DNA from: Dendrolimus kikuchii
Taxonomy: Eukaryota > Arthropoda > Insecta > Lepidoptera > Lasiocampidae
Direction: 5' to 3'
NCBI GenBank assembly: GCA_019925095.2
Contig: CM034389.1
Span: 25,346,935-25,410,934, forward strand
DNA length: 64,000 nt
Shown here: piece after piece, positions 22,090-32,657 of the stretch
How the letters are laid out: each line of letters starts with the position of its first letter
Numbering within the stretch: the first letter of the stretch is position 1
Translations under genes and position numbers: made by a program
Notes under the pieces: generated by a model
Told to the model about the DNA's origin: nothing
The model's input: only the letters and a program-made list of their open reading frames with translations
Databases searched by the model: none

Positions 22090-22530
22090 TAGAACTAAAT
22101 AAAAAAGGTGGGCATAATCCATAATATAAATAAACCTAGCTTAAAAATAAAAAACCTGTATCAAGGCCCGTCCAGCCCCACCAGACCACTGTCGCTGGGC
22201 ATTGTACCTAGAAGGCTGGCAGCATTGCCTCGCTGGATACAGAGGCTAATCCTTTGAGCGAGGTAAGCTCCAGCCTTCCGGTCTCTTGTTGTATCGACCA
22301 GACGTTTTTTAATATTTTTAAATAATTTGTGGGCACTTGGCCCCCATGGGCCCAAAGTCTCCACCCCGAACGGCTCAAATATGTAACCTGTTCCAAGGTT
22401 TGCATATTTTAGGCGTTTGACATTTTCGGCAGAAGTGGCAGTGCGACCAGCCCCAACTTTGGACACCTGGAGATGAGAAGGCGCCAGTGTGTCGACACAG
22501 GTAACGTCCCACACAAGCAGCCTTCCCAAG
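22090..22530 (-). pseudogene. LINE ORF C-terminal remnant, family K copy 2 (longest)
   Basis: An intact minus-strand frame of about 120 codons reads VWDVTCVDTLAPSHL, KRLKYANLGTGYIFEPFGVE, TLGPWGPSA, DTTRDRKAGAYLAQRI and IQRGNAASLLGTMP, then stops near 22161. The VWDVT...DTLAPS and GVETLGPW blocks are a known conserved tail of lepidopteran non-LTR reverse transcriptases. The catalytic reverse transcriptase core is absent, so the copy is 5'-truncated. Confidence 0.75.
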
Positions 22531-22852
22531 GTCCAGGGAATTAAAGTCGATTAAATTATACGAGTCATTACTACAACTGTAGCTTCATAATATCGCCTAT
22601 AAACACATATTAGCTGCCACAAATTTAGATTCCCAACAATAGAAACTCGTGGCGATTTGTAGCAACTCAGCCACAAAATAATTGTGAACTTTATTGATAT
22701 TAAAACAGCCTAAGTAGACCGCAGCCTCAGCAAAACGCTTTCTCCAAACAAATGCAGATTGATAATTATTCAGACACAAAAAACGTATTTTGGTTCAGAC
22801 TCCAAGACCTTCGGTATTATCAAGAATTGTCATCGACAAAACATCAACATCG
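22531..22852. other. No feature seen
   Basis: No feature recognised. Confidence 0.35.
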
Positions 22853-23105
22853 CGTTCCATTAGTAGCTCACAACGCTCAAAATGCTCCGTTAGCCGTTCC
22901 ACAAGGCGACCGCGGTCGTTGTGGTCGTGGCGAAAACGTCCCTAATGACGTCATCATTTTCGATCACGCAACGCTCACAACGACCCATGTCAAGAGGTGG
23001 GTCGAATAACCGTTCCACTTCAGTTTACGATTGTGACGCCGGCAAGCAAGTGGAACGGGAAAATCGCGGTCGTGGACCTGGTCGTTGTGATTCTCTAATG
23101 GAACG
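22853..23105. mobile_element. MITE-like element with ~23 bp inverted ends
   Basis: The left end CGTTCCATTAGTAGCTCACA matches the reverse complement of the right end CACAACG...CTAATGGAACG with two small differences. The 253 bp body is G+C-rich, repeats GGTCGTGG motifs and contains a perfect TGACGTCA (CRE) at about 22946-22953. No TSD was found, so transposon status is inferred from the inverted ends. Confidence 0.55.
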
Positions 23106-23217
23106 TAGCCCATCTTAAACATCGATAAAACGTCACTTTCTTAACTTTTTATGTCACTTCAATACATTCGTTCAAATTTGTACCAGCGTAACGATTATTG
23201 TAAAATTATTTACGAAA

Positions 23218-23423
23218 GTGGATGGATGCAGAAGTCGTGGAAGGGCACGACACACCTTCCATGATGATGTCAGGAGCCTTAAGAACAGACGAGTGTGCAT
23301 GACAAGAGTTATGAATGTCAAAGAAGCAAGTGAGGTGTGTAAGAATGGGCCTAAATGGCGCTCTGTTGTTCGTGCCTACCCCGCAAGGGAACTGGTGTGA
23401 AGTTATGTATGTATGTATGTATG
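23218..23423 (+). mobile_element. RTE-tail with internal deletion
   Basis: TSD TATTTACGAAA (23207-23217, 23424-23434). Relative to the other copies, about 30 bp encoding QIDRVLAEGD are deleted at a GATGAT microhomology; the frame is otherwise kept to the stop. Confidence 0.9.
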
Positions 23424-23574
23424 TATTTACGAAAAATCTATCGTTTTGGATATCCTCGTTTCTACGTCTACACAAAGGTCTTCTTAAATAAAAAGATTGT
23501 GTTATATTATATAAAGATCGTATTATCTTACAAAACATTGAAGCTTGCTTGATTTTGTATGAATCAAATACAAT

Positions 23575-23832
23575 TTACATCTATGGCATATTATATAACT
23601 TATGTGTATATTTGTATATATAGTATAGTTAATTATTTATTATTAAAATGTAAGTAATCGTACAATAATTATGTATACCACCATCGCCACTCCTAATCAG
23701 CAATATTCTTTCCACGGGTTGTCTGGAAGAGATCGCTTTTTAGCGATAAGACCGCCCTTTGTGCACAATTAGAATAATACTAGTTCGTAAGTTTTCTGTA
23801 ATGGTGTACAATAAAGTGTTATCTATCTAAAT
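23575..23832 (+). mobile_element. J retroposon, uninterrupted copy
   Basis: Runs from an AT-rich start through CACCATCGCCACTCC, GGGTTGTCTGGAAGAGATCG, TTTTTAGCGATAAGACCGCC and GGTGTACAATAAAGTG to a TATC tail. It is the reference empty site for the insertion at 16469-17094. Confidence 0.8.
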
Positions 23833-23871
23833 TATCATCTAAACAGGATATATATAAGTATATATATATAA

Positions 23872-24128
23872 GAATGACTAAACAGATATACAATGCAGAA
23901 GTGGATGGATGCAGAAGTCGTGGAAGGCCACGACACACCTTCCATGATCAAATTGATCGTGTACTAGCAGAAGGTGATGTCAGGAGCCTTAAGAACAGAC
24001 GAGCTTGCATGACAAGAGTTATGAATGTCAAAGAAGCAAGTGAGGTGTGTAAGAATAAGCCTAAATGGCGCTCTGTTGTTCGTGCCTACCCCGCAAGGGA
24101 ACTGGCGTGAAGTTATGTATGTATGTAT
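23872..24128 (+). mobile_element. RTE-tail, 257 bp
   Basis: An open frame of 78 codons runs from TKQIYNAEVDGCRSRGRPR to AYPARELA. The 5' end lies within a few bases of those at 44292 and 61968. TATA-rich flanks make the TSD ambiguous. Confidence 0.88.
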
Positions 24129-24401
24129 ATATATCTAAGAAGATAATAACAAAGTATTTTAAGGCCCGGTCTTTAATATATTTATTTACTTTCTCCTATT
24201 TAAAGAAAGAAACATGACAAAGGCAGTCATTACCTATAAGGTAAACATTACATGCAATTTGAGATATTGTAGTATGAAAATTATAGAGCATTAAAGAAAA
24301 TTATTGAAATACAGGCATATTGTTTCAACGTTCTCGTAAGATACGTCACGTATCCAATTTAAATACTATCTAAAATTATAATAATGGCTATGATGATCAT
24401 T
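24129..24401. other. No feature seen
   Basis: AT-rich spacer. Confidence 0.3.
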
Positions 24402-24692
24402 ATCCGTACAGGAACGGAGAAAAAATACAATTTCCTGCGTTGGGGCGGCCTGTCGTAAGAGGCGACTAAACAACCCACAGCCAGGTGGTAGGGCATTTGC
24501 CCGACTGAGAGCATGCCGCCATAACAACTTTGAGTTGTGTTCCGGCATTAGTGACCAGGTTCCAGACTCACTTAAGAGAGCAGCAGCGCATTTGTAGCAC
24601 CTTTGGTGTTGCAAATGTCCATAGGCGATGGTAACCGCTTTCCATCCAGTGGGCCGTCTGCCTGTCTGCTGAATCCCTGCAATAAAAAAAAA
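24402..24692 (+). mobile_element. P retroposon, full-length with a small deletion
   Basis: ATCCGTACAGGAACGG to CCCTGCAATAAAAAAAAA. A short deletion removes TGGATGGC...TAAAG between GCCCGACTG and AGAGCATGCC. It mixes diagnostic bases of the two P subfamilies. Confidence 0.9.
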
Positions 24693-25154
24693 GATGTTTG
24701 ATATCTTTCTTAAATATAATTGAAATGCTCTTTCGATTTCCATTTGCTCTTCATGCCGTAAAAAATACATCAATCCAACTGAATAAAACACATTTTCTCG
24801 GCGCATTAAGCCAATTGCGACTTTTACGCCTTTAAGAGATGTACTAAGCCTTTTTTCATAAATTTGTATTGACAAGCAGCAGTTATTTATTACGGTAAGT
24901 GGTTTTTACAAACGAATAGACGAATGAAACCCAAGACGACGTTGAGTGCTTACTATAATCACAAATTTGTAAAAACCAACAACTGCACATATGTCATACA
25001 ACGATTCAAGTTTGTCTTTGCAGGTTTTGCAAGTTTTTGCAAGGTTTTGATATGGATCACTTTGCTTTATTCATCGAAATTGAAAGACAGAAATGTACCG
25101 TCCAATATCAGCTATATGTATACACAGACGAACTTACTTACCTTGGGCATATAA
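24693..25154. other. No gene seen
   Basis: GGTTTTTACAAAC (24902) and TTTGTAAAAACC (24966) are inverted to each other about 60 bp apart. Otherwise nothing is recognised. Confidence 0.35.
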
Positions 25155-25283
25155 CGAGCCCTTACCGCCATTTCATCGTAAGCGACATTTGGACCTAAAT
25201 ATATGTTTTGTTACAAAACGTACTTTAAACGATAATTTTGATTTCAGACCTTCAGTTTTGATTCAGTAAGGTCTAATCTAACT

Positions 25284-25610
25284 ATCCGTGCAGGAACGGA
25301 GAAAGAATACAATTTCCTGCGGCCGGGCGGCCTGTCGTAAGAGGCGACTTAACAACCCACAGCCAGGTGGTAGGGCATTTGCCCGACTGGATGGCTACCA
25401 CCCCTGGTCTAAAGTATGTCGCCATAACAACCTTGAGTTGTATTCCGGCATTAGTGACCAGGTTCCAGTCTCCCTTAAGAGAGCAGCAGCGCAATTGTAG
25501 CAACTTTGGTGTTGCAAATGTCCATAGGCGATGGTAACCGCTTTCCATCAAGTGGGCCGTCTGCCTATCTGCTGATCTCCTGCAATAATATAATAAAATA
25601 ATAATAATAA
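25284..25610 (+). mobile_element. P retroposon, full-length, subfamily 1
   Basis: ATCCGTGCAGGAACGG to CTCCTGCAATAATATAATAA with a degenerate A/T tail. Diagnostic bases: GGGCATTTGCCCGAC, TAAAGTATGTCGCC, CTTGAGTTGT. Confidence 0.92.
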
Positions 25611-25765
25611 ACTAAAATTGAAAGTCATAAAATAAAATATGAGTTCAAAATTTTTAATTAAAATATTAAATTACATATAATCGAATACAATGCAAGAAAA
25701 AATAACTTATTTGTATTGTATTCTACTCATAGTCCCTCAAGACTATAAGTAGAATACAGAGCCTA

Positions 25766-25900
25766 GATCACCGTCTTCTATGAGTAAGGTGCCCAGAAGG
25801 CTGGCTAAGTTTCCTCGCTGGATCGCCATACTGGTCCGTTGGCCGAGGTAAGCACCAGCCCTCTGATCACCCGAAGAATCAATGAGTCGTTTCGATAGTT
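25766..25900 (-). pseudogene. LINE remnant, family K copy 3
   Basis: GTGCCCAGAAGGCTGGCT...CGCTGGATCG...AGCACCAGCCCTCTGATCAC parallels 9570-9650 and 22205-22285. Too short and diverged to give a frame. Confidence 0.65.
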
Positions 25901-25981
25901 AGTTCAAAATACCTCTTGCAAAGTAAATATATACTAAAGTCCAGATGTCGCTTACGACAAAATGGCGGCAAAGGCCCGTAT

Positions 25982-26329
25982 GATGTGTGCATTTAACTGA
26001 CTACTAAAAAATATATTGATTTTGAAAACGAATTGTCATCGGTATTATGTCTTCAAACCTTAAGCGCGATAATAATAATAAATACTAATTCAGCAACTCA
26101 TAATAAAGGTGTCGACACAATGCTCAGCTATAATTAATAGTCATCCTTGTAAGTTCATTTATCACAGACACATTTATCATGAAACTTGGCAAGTCTTGAA
26201 CGTCTACGCCCAAGGACGTGACAGACAAATAAATCATATTATATCGTGTTACAAGAAACTTGTATAAAATTCCAAGTAAAATTATGCAAAGGTGCAACCT
26301 CCTAATATAATTATTGACGAGAAATCTAC
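25982..26329. other. No feature seen
   Basis: Nothing recognised. Confidence 0.35.
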
Positions 26330-26625
26330 GATGGAAATCTTCGTGTTGGTGGAGCACGCTTATCTAGAAGATATCTGTTCACGTGAAGCTTGAAGACACC
26401 TAGATTGTATTTCAGAAAAAATAGACGACGGTAAAGAGTTCCACTGTTCAGCGGTACGTATGATAAAAGTGGAAGCATAGCGTTTCGTCCGCTTTGTTGG
26501 TATTTCCACCATATATCGGTGGCGTAAGCGCCTGCTAGTCCGCTGGTAAAATGGTGATGGAGGAATTCATGCAATTCCGTGGCGCACTCGCCGAACAGTA
26601 TCCTATAGAACACTGTAATATAATT
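26330..26625 (-). pseudogene. LINE ORF2 C-terminal remnant, family L copy 2
   Basis: The minus strand encodes FYRILFGECATELHEFL, later YNLGVFKLHVNRYLLDKRAP. The final NLGVFK..VNRYLL.KRAPP block is typical of CR1/jockey-like ORF2 C-termini. Frame changes between the blocks show decay. Confidence 0.7.
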
Positions 26626-27155
26626 TCGTAAATTATAGTCATAATTTAATTGATACAAGATTTTTACTATCTAACGGTAAGCGGTTACCCTCGCCTATAG
26701 ACATTTGCAACACCTACCAATATGCGGCCCATCTAGAAGTGGGGGACTAAATTCTGGCCCTTAATACCAGACCACTTCTTATGAAAGCAAATATAAGCAC
26801 TCTTCATAACTGTTATTGTTTTAATTGTGTTTAACAATCGCGATAACCTAAAAAATACTTGAGAACTTTGTACTTTACAAGAGTTTCTTAAGAATGCCGG
26901 TGGCGGCGCACCTACAGGTTTTAAGTCTGGATCGGTGAAATGCCGGAGCAGCTAGGTGACTCACAAAGGTTTATTTAAAGCTCTAATTTAAATAATTTTG
27001 TTTATTCTTTAAGAAATATATTATTAGCTATGCCCGCTGTTTCGTTCGTGTGGTACTTTGACTTATACATTTATATCTTCTGAACGCTGTAAAATATACA
27101 CATTAGCAGTAAACTATAGCATAAGAAGTATATAATTATATAGAACTGTATAATT
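26626..27155. other. Mixed TE crumbs
   Basis: 26676-26716 (AGCGGTTACCCTCGCCTATAG...TTGCAACACC) is a minus-strand scrap of the P/Q 3' end. 27026-27060 (TAGCTATGCCCGCTGTTTCG) resembles a worn Helitron 3' end. The rest is unassigned. Confidence 0.45.
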
Positions 27156-27470
27156 ATCCGTGCAGGAACGGAGAAAGAATACAATTTCCTGCGGCCGGGC
27201 GGCCTGTCGTAAGAGGCGACTTAACATCCCACATCCAGGTGGTAGGGCATTTGCCCGACTGGATGGCTACCACCCCTGCTCTAAAGTATGTCGCCATAAC
27301 AACCTTGAGTTGTGTTCCGGCATTAGTGACCAGGTTCCAGTCCCCCTTAAGAGAGCAACAGCGCATTTATAGCACCTTTGGTGTTGCAAATGTCCATAGG
27401 CGATGGTAACCGCTTTCCATCAAGTGGGCCGTCTGCCTGTCTGCGGATCTCCCGCAATAAAAAAAAATAT
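27156..27470 (+). mobile_element. P retroposon, full-length, subfamily 1
   Basis: ATCCGTGCAGG to CCCGCAATAAAAAAAAATA. Open frames on both strands (about 70 codons each) are shared with other P copies and reflect common descent rather than coding. Confidence 0.92.
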
Positions 27471-29038
27471 ACCTAGACATGGTTAGCAATAAACTAAATA
27501 GATAAACCCAACCAAACCAAAGCAAATCCTGTAACAGATATAAGAATGCAACAAGTAATATAAGTACTTAGTACAAGTAAATAATATGAATAAATAAATA
27601 TATATATTATCTGTTGCGGACAGAGAACACCCCCCTGACCCGCCCGCCGGAGCACACCTACTCTCCACGCCTGGCGCATACCGCCGACGCCCATAGCTAG
27701 CACAATTAGCAGCTAGGCGTCAGACGGTACACGGGAAATAGGAGCGGCCTTGGAGGCAAAAAATGTTAATTCTTCATCACAATTCTCATTGACGACTTAC
27801 CACTCTCTCTCTCGACTCTCTCGCAGAATTTATCATTTTCATTACGTACTTCTTATATATATTCTAAGTTATAGTTTAATAATAATCATACAGTCCAACT
27901 TTATATCGAGTTTCATTTCCAAAGAAGAAGCAACTGCCACCATTATAATCATTTCAATATAGACTACGATCACACTCATTATATATTTTTCATGTAGAAT
28001 TTAATTGTAATAAGATATTTATTCTACCTTTCCTGAAAACATGAATTGTAATAGTTTTAGTAATGTGTAGTAATTATTAGGAAAAAAAAATGAATATTGT
28101 AAAAAGTGAATGAGTTGAAAAGTGAAGTGCCACAGTGACTCTGACCATCCCCTTGTTAGAGACAACAGTGCTGACAAACAAAAAAATATATAAATATATA
28201 GAAGTATATATAATAAGTAACATAGCATGAATAGATAGTAGAAAATATTGTAAAATAGTAATACTAGAACTTTGTAATAAACAAAAATGGAAATAAAATA
28301 CAAAAGATAAAAACAAATAAATAGAAAGACAACACTCTGACATATCGTGTCTGTCAAGAGGAGTATAATAATTAAATATATAATTGGAAATTTAAGATAA
28401 GTTTTATGTTTTAATCCCTAAGATTTTTATATTTATCATAGAATTTCAGTTGGTGCTTCTTCTACTTTAACAATAAAAAAAATTGCTTTGGGAGCGGTGG
28501 TAGAGTCATGACTTTCAATAAATATAAGATTGCATTTTGATCTATTATATGTATCTTTATTATCATTGAAAGAAAGAACCTATTTAATTAGAAAGTGCTG
28601 CCGCCGCGCTGCTTTCTGTTAATTTCTAATATATGCGAGCCAAAGTGCAGGGCTGCAGTGACTGAAAGCTCGCACCCAATCTATACATTATTTTTCCTTG
28701 GATCATTTACGTTCATTACAAACAGGATTTTTGCATTGAATTACACAATTATTTTTCTATATTCCTTTTAATTATTATATAATATCTCTTTTAATTATTT
28801 TATTCTTATTATATCTCTTTTTTCTTTTTTTATTCTTTTTATTTTGTTTTCGCTTTTTCTTTTTTAAACAGGTTGCAACCCAGGTTACACAGTATTAAAT
28901 TTTTATGTTACTGCTATTTGCCCCGGAAGATTCACTTCATTTTATGTCGCAAACTATCCTATCTCCCAGATGAAAAAAAAATATCTATGCCAAATTTCGG
29001 TATTAAAACTACATATTATTATGTATACCAAAAAGACC
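27471..29038. other. No gene; G+C-rich TGTTGCGG block may be an LTR
   Basis: A G+C-rich stretch starting TGTTGCGGACAGAG at 27612 and running to about 27755 looks like the start of an LTR, but I could not place a matching end or TSD. 27760-28860 is AT-rich. A T/C-rich tract occupies 28760-28870. Confidence 0.3.
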
Positions 29039-29125
29039 AAATCGACCACATCGATCACACCGGCCACATTGACCACACCGACCAAAATGACCAAATTAAC
29101 CAAAATGACGAAAATGGCAAATCAC
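29039..29125. repeat. Degenerate 9 bp minisatellite
   Basis: About nine imperfect units of GACCACACC/GACCAAAAT type. In one frame it reads DHIDHTGHIDHTDQND, a by-product of the 9 bp period. Confidence 0.75.
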
Positions 29126-29199
29126 AAAATAAAAACCTACTTTCTGGAATAGTCTTTACATAAATCTATCCCCAAACTTACCCCATTATCCGCGATTTA

Positions 29200-29464
29200 A
29201 AATAAACCTTGTCCACCCTCGATATCAAAATTACATATATAACTAATATCAGCCAAATCGGTCCAGTAGTTTTTCCGTAAAAGCATAACAAACAAATATA
29301 TTTTTATCCCGGAAACTATCCCGTTTTTCGGGATAAAAAGTATCCTATGTTCATTCTCAGCATCGAATATATATATACTGAGTTTCAGCCAAATCGGTCC
29401 AGTAATCTTTCCGTGAAAACGAGACAGACAGACAGTTACTTTCGCATTTATAATATTAATAAGG
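29200..29464 (-). mobile_element. Helitron-like element, 5' end preserved
   Basis: On the minus strand A|TCCTTATTAATATTATAAATGCG starts at 29464 and is followed by AAAGTAACTGTCTGTCTG and two CCAAATCGGTCCAGTA motifs. The 3' end is not recognisable. Confidence 0.55.
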
Positions 29465-29753
29465 ATTTTCATATAACTCTTATTTCTATTACAATGAGTC
29501 CTTATATACTCGAATTATACTATTTAATGATGTTTAAATGTCTAAGATAACTTAAGCAACATCTGAAGTTAGATATTACAGTAGAGAATGTTATGTGTTA
29601 ATCATCTAAAGACAGAATTAAAAATACTTGATCCGAAAATTTTATTTGTAAGCAAAAACCAAGATATACATAGTTTGGCGGCGAGACGGTGGAGCGGTGG
29701 CAGCGCGGTGGCAGTATCATACAGAAACTTTAAAACGGTTTCTGTTTCCTAAA
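29465..29753. other. No feature seen
   Basis: Only GGTGGAGCGGTGGCAGCGCGG near 29690 is locally repetitive. Confidence 0.3.
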
Positions 29754-29765
29754 CATTCTAAATAT

Positions 29766-30318
29766 AATAAAACTACGTTTTAACGGTTTTAAGCGCGGTA
29801 ATTTTATTTGATTTTTCCGACGTTTGGGATTCAATCATCAAAATTATTAAGACCCAAACCCAGCAAAAACCAGCCGCCAGACCTCAAGACACTGTAAGCT
29901 CTTTCTGCGTACAACGGAACACAAAGCAACTTGACTGATAATTATTTTTATTTTTCCTTCCATCCATTTTAATATTATATAAAAAATTATTAGAGCTAGG
30001 CATGTTTGCTGAAGAGTTTCTTGCGCCGCTTCTTCTCTTCAAGCCATAACATGTTGCGAAGCGGTAGTAAATTAGATTAGGCTCCCATAGAGTAAATAAC
30101 AACCATAAACAAAATTAAAATTAACAAGTTGGCGGTAGGCTAAATAAAACTTTAACAATACTCGTTGACACTTGACATCTTTGTCTTCCGTGATCACGGC
30201 CACTGAAAAGTGGCCGAAACGTCGGAAAAACCAAAATCAAATAAAATTACCGCGCTTAAAACCGTTAAAACGTATTTTTATTATGTATACAAGTCGCGAA
30301 AACTTAAGAAAATATTAT
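29766..30318 (-). mobile_element. E element, complete, arrangement A
   Basis: A perfect 12 bp TSD CATTCTAAATAT (29754-29765, 30319-30330) brackets 553 bp. Plus-strand order: L end AATAAAACTACGTTTTAACG; an arm cut short at CCGACGTTTGGG; core part X (CTCTTTCTGCGTACAACGG); core part Y (GAGCTAGGCATGTTTGCTG to GTTGGCGGTAGGC); the full inner arm CCGTGATCACGG...AAAAGTGGCCGAAACGTCGG; outer arm; and R end AAGTCGCGAAAACTTAAG. The arms are inverted repeats of about 55-80 bp. No ORF is present, so it must be mobilised in trans. The TSD length suits target-primed retroposition more than a classical DNA transposase. The strand is assigned from 5'-truncated copies and is inference. Confidence 0.85.
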
Positions 30319-30330
30319 CATTCTAAATAT

Positions 30331-30654
30331 GGTAAAATGTTCGTACATAAGCCATTGTAGAACATTTATTGCAGTACAATAAACACTAATTTATATATGC
30401 AACTTGAGGACATTCTCGCTTGTAGGATAGTGTGTGTTCTTTCATAATGGCGCTCCAATAGGGCTGTCTGAACTGTTTTTATTTTGTGATGTTGTCTATT
30501 AAAGAGTCTTTACTTATATAATTTTAATAATCTTTTACAGTTGAGAGTTCCGGTGGCCCACTTGTTAAAATGTTCTCCCTCATTTCCTTGAGCTGCCACT
30601 CTCGACTACGCAACGGTTCTTTAGAAAGTTTGTTCTTCTTTCTAGAATGTTCGA
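30331..30654. other. No feature seen
   Basis: No gene or repeat recognised. Confidence 0.35.
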
Positions 30655-30805
30655 ACTTCCCGCCGAGGTTTTCCCTCTGCGCTATGTCATGGGGTTATTT
30701 AACAAGGACGTTATAAAATTATTTACACGGCAATGCCTTGAAAACGCCCGTGATATTGCAGACGTCCATTGCTGACGGTAACCACCTTCCATAAAGCGGG
30801 CCGTC
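30655..30805 (+). mobile_element. Q LINE 3' end, interrupted
   Basis: TTCCCGCCGAGGTTTTCCC, TCATGGGGTTATTTAAC, then TGACGGTAACCACCTTCCAT and GGGCCGTCT. The sequence stops at GTCTCAT, where the jockey-like fragment starts. The second copy is at 33355-33530. Confidence 0.75.
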
Positions 30806-31390
30806 TCATCCGGCTGCAGACAGCTGTCACAGAACTAGGCGAATGGTTTCGCAAATGGAGGATAGAGGTAAACCCGGAGAAAAGCGCAGCAATGTTCTTT
30901 TCCCCGGGCACGCTTCGCTCCCCCAAACGCGCTAGCCTTCGCCTAAAAACCATTTCGCTCTATGACCAACAAATCCCCTGGGCAAAGTACACCAAATATC
31001 TTGGTGTCACCCTAGATCGGAACTTGCGCTTCAACGAGCATATCACTATAGTCCGAAATAGAGCGCGATTTGTGATGGGTCGTTTAGCACCCATGATAGA
31101 CAAACGAAGCAAAATGTCCCTCAGACACAAGCTTACTCTGTATAAAACATGCATCCTCCCGATCATGACGAAAGGCTCTTGTGCGACGACCGCGTAACGT
31201 CCTGACGGACAGAGTCGACGTTATTACGAAACGGCTGGCCCGGATCAGTCCGCCCACGGTTAGAACAGTAGGCTGGCAGGCACCGACAGACAGACACAGA
31301 CGGTGGCGTCTCAGACGCCGCCAATCAAGATCTCTCCACGTCCCCGCGAGGGACGCTAGGAGACATAGCTCACCCCACAGGATAGACTAG
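30806..31390 (+). pseudogene. Jockey-like LINE ORF2 fragment (RT thumb and C-terminus), broken
   Basis: A frame from about 30806 to 31197 encodes LQTAVTELGEWFRKWRIEVN, PEKSAAMFFSPG, IPWAKYTKYLGVTLDRNLRF and MSLRHKLTLYKTCILPIM. This matches jockey-clade reverse transcriptases just downstream of the catalytic YADD box, which is missing because the copy is 5'-truncated. After LPIMT the family normally has about 100 more residues before the RRPRHVLTD motif. Here RRPRNVLTDRVDVIT appears at once in another frame (31181-31390), so an internal deletion with frameshift has occurred. It is a dead fragment. Confidence 0.85.
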
Positions 31391-31777
31391 GCGTGTTGCT
31401 GGGAAGTTTCTTTCGCCGTTTCTTCTCTCCCAGCCATAACACGTTGCGAAACGGCAGTAAGATAGCGTAGGCCACCGCAAACCACCGATCCCGGCCCGCC
31501 GTGATCCTTCCCTTCGGGCTTTATATTACCCGTCGCCCGTTCTCAATTAGTATTTTGTGTCGCCCTATGGTGGGCATCATTAAATTCATTCCCCATTCAT
31601 GGCAATAGTCCAGCCGAGGTAAAACTCCTTAGGGAGCTCCCTCGAGCAAGTTGCCCCCCCGGGCTCGAGCGCCTTCGCTTCGCGAAGGCACTCGCCCCAA
31701 AGACCCCGGTAAAGTTGTAAGGTCTTCGGACCAACAACATAAAGTCAAGTCCAATAAAAAAAATTAAAAAAAAAAAA
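31391..31777 (+). mobile_element. 3' untranslated region and poly(A) of the jockey-like copy
   Basis: Follows the ORF remnant with GTGTTGCTGGGAAGTTTC...AACACGTTGCGAAACGG, a relative of the E core part Y. A G+C-rich stretch (CCCTCGAGCAAG...GGGCTCGAGCGCC) follows, then an A-rich tail (31755-31777). A P copy begins at the last base of the tail. Confidence 0.8.
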
Positions 31778-32082
31778 GGAGAAAGAATACAATTTCCTGC
31801 GGCCTGGCGGCCTGTCGTAAGAGGCGACTAAACAACCCACAGCCAGGTGGTAGGGTATTTGCTCGACTGCATGGCGACCACCCCTGGTCTAGAGTATGCC
31901 GCCATAACAACCTTGTGTTGTGTTCCGGCATTAGTGACCAGGTACCAGTCTCCTTTAAGAGAGCAGCAGCGCATTTGTAGCGCCTTTGGTGTTGCAAATG
32001 TCCATAGGCGATGGTAACCGCTTTCCATCAAGTGGGCCGTCTGCCTGTCTGCTGAACTCTTGCAATAAAAAAATAAAAAACT
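31778..32082 (+). mobile_element. P retroposon, subfamily 2
   Basis: Begins GGAGAAAGAATAC directly after the jockey A tail, lacking the first ~14 bp of P, and ends CTCTTGCAATAAAAAAATAA. Confidence 0.92.
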
Positions 32083-32144
32083 CCCCCCCCCCCTACAATC
32101 TTTCATCTCATTACCTGATTACCCTATCCTAAAGGCTAGCAACG

Positions 32145-32242
32145 CGTTGGCTTCGCCATCCATGTTCCGAACGCTTATAGGCGACGGTAACCACTTTTCA
32201 TGAGCTGTGCCCTCTGCCTGTTTACCAGATTCGCAATAAAAA
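32145..32242 (+). mobile_element. Q-like LINE 3' scrap
   Basis: GCAACGCGTTGGC...ATAGGCGACGGTAACCACTT...CTCTGCCTGTTTACCAG...GCAATAAAAA is a diverged Q 3' end. Confidence 0.65.
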
Positions 32243-32532
32243 TAGATTTCTTTAAGGTCAAAGGGGTCAAAGTGGTCGCCATGGCCGAAAACGGTCGGAA
32301 CAATCATCATCAGATTTCTTTATAAGTGAATTTGTCTTTTAATAAGATCAGTGTTGATTGAACTTTGTTTGTTTCTGCTTTTTTGACCAGCTTCTTACTT
32401 CCGAAATACTCTTAACGTATATCTAACTCAGAAATCAGGAATATCTGCCTTATTTCAATACAATAAATATAAAATATTGTTATTTTCTTAACACTGTACG
32501 AGTTGAATTTAATATCTACGTGCTATGTATCT

Positions 32533-32645
32533 ACATACATACATACATACATAACTTCACGCCAGTTCCCTTGCGGGGTAGGCACGAACAACAGAGTGCC
32601 ATTTAGGCTTATTCTTACACACCTCACTTGCCTCTTTGACATTCA
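32533..32645 (-). mobile_element. RTE-tail, 113 bp
   Basis: TSD TGCTATGTATCT, 12 bp (32521-32532, 32646-32657). Carries the GTGCC and GCCTCTTT variants of the WHS/GGCA subfamily. Confidence 0.93.
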
Positions 32646-32657
32646 TGCTATGTATCT

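Larger units (their letters stand above)
25155..25981. mobile_element. Inverted-repeat element interrupted by P and K copies
   Basis: GAGCCCTTACCGCCATTTC...CGTAAGCGACATTTGGAC (25158-25205) is matched in reverse complement by 25922-25981 (GTCCAGATGTCGCTTACG...AAATGGCGGCAAAGGCCC). The arms are about 50 bp and similar but diverged. Between them lie a P copy (25284-25610) and a K remnant (25766-25900). A foldback or MITE host that later received insertions is the likely reading. Confidence 0.55.

Noticed and set aside
25282..25551. 89-codon minus-strand frame also found at 37639-37908 and other P copies
   Set aside because: It is conserved because the P elements are copies of each other. Frames are open on both strands, no protein family matches, and many copies break it.
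27612..27960. Solo LTR starting TGTTGCGGACAG
   Set aside because: No convincing CA end or target duplication could be placed, so it is not called as a mobile element.
28873..29163. 96-codon frame with DHIDHTGH repeats
   Set aside because: Generated by the 9 bp minisatellite and adjoining TE sequence.
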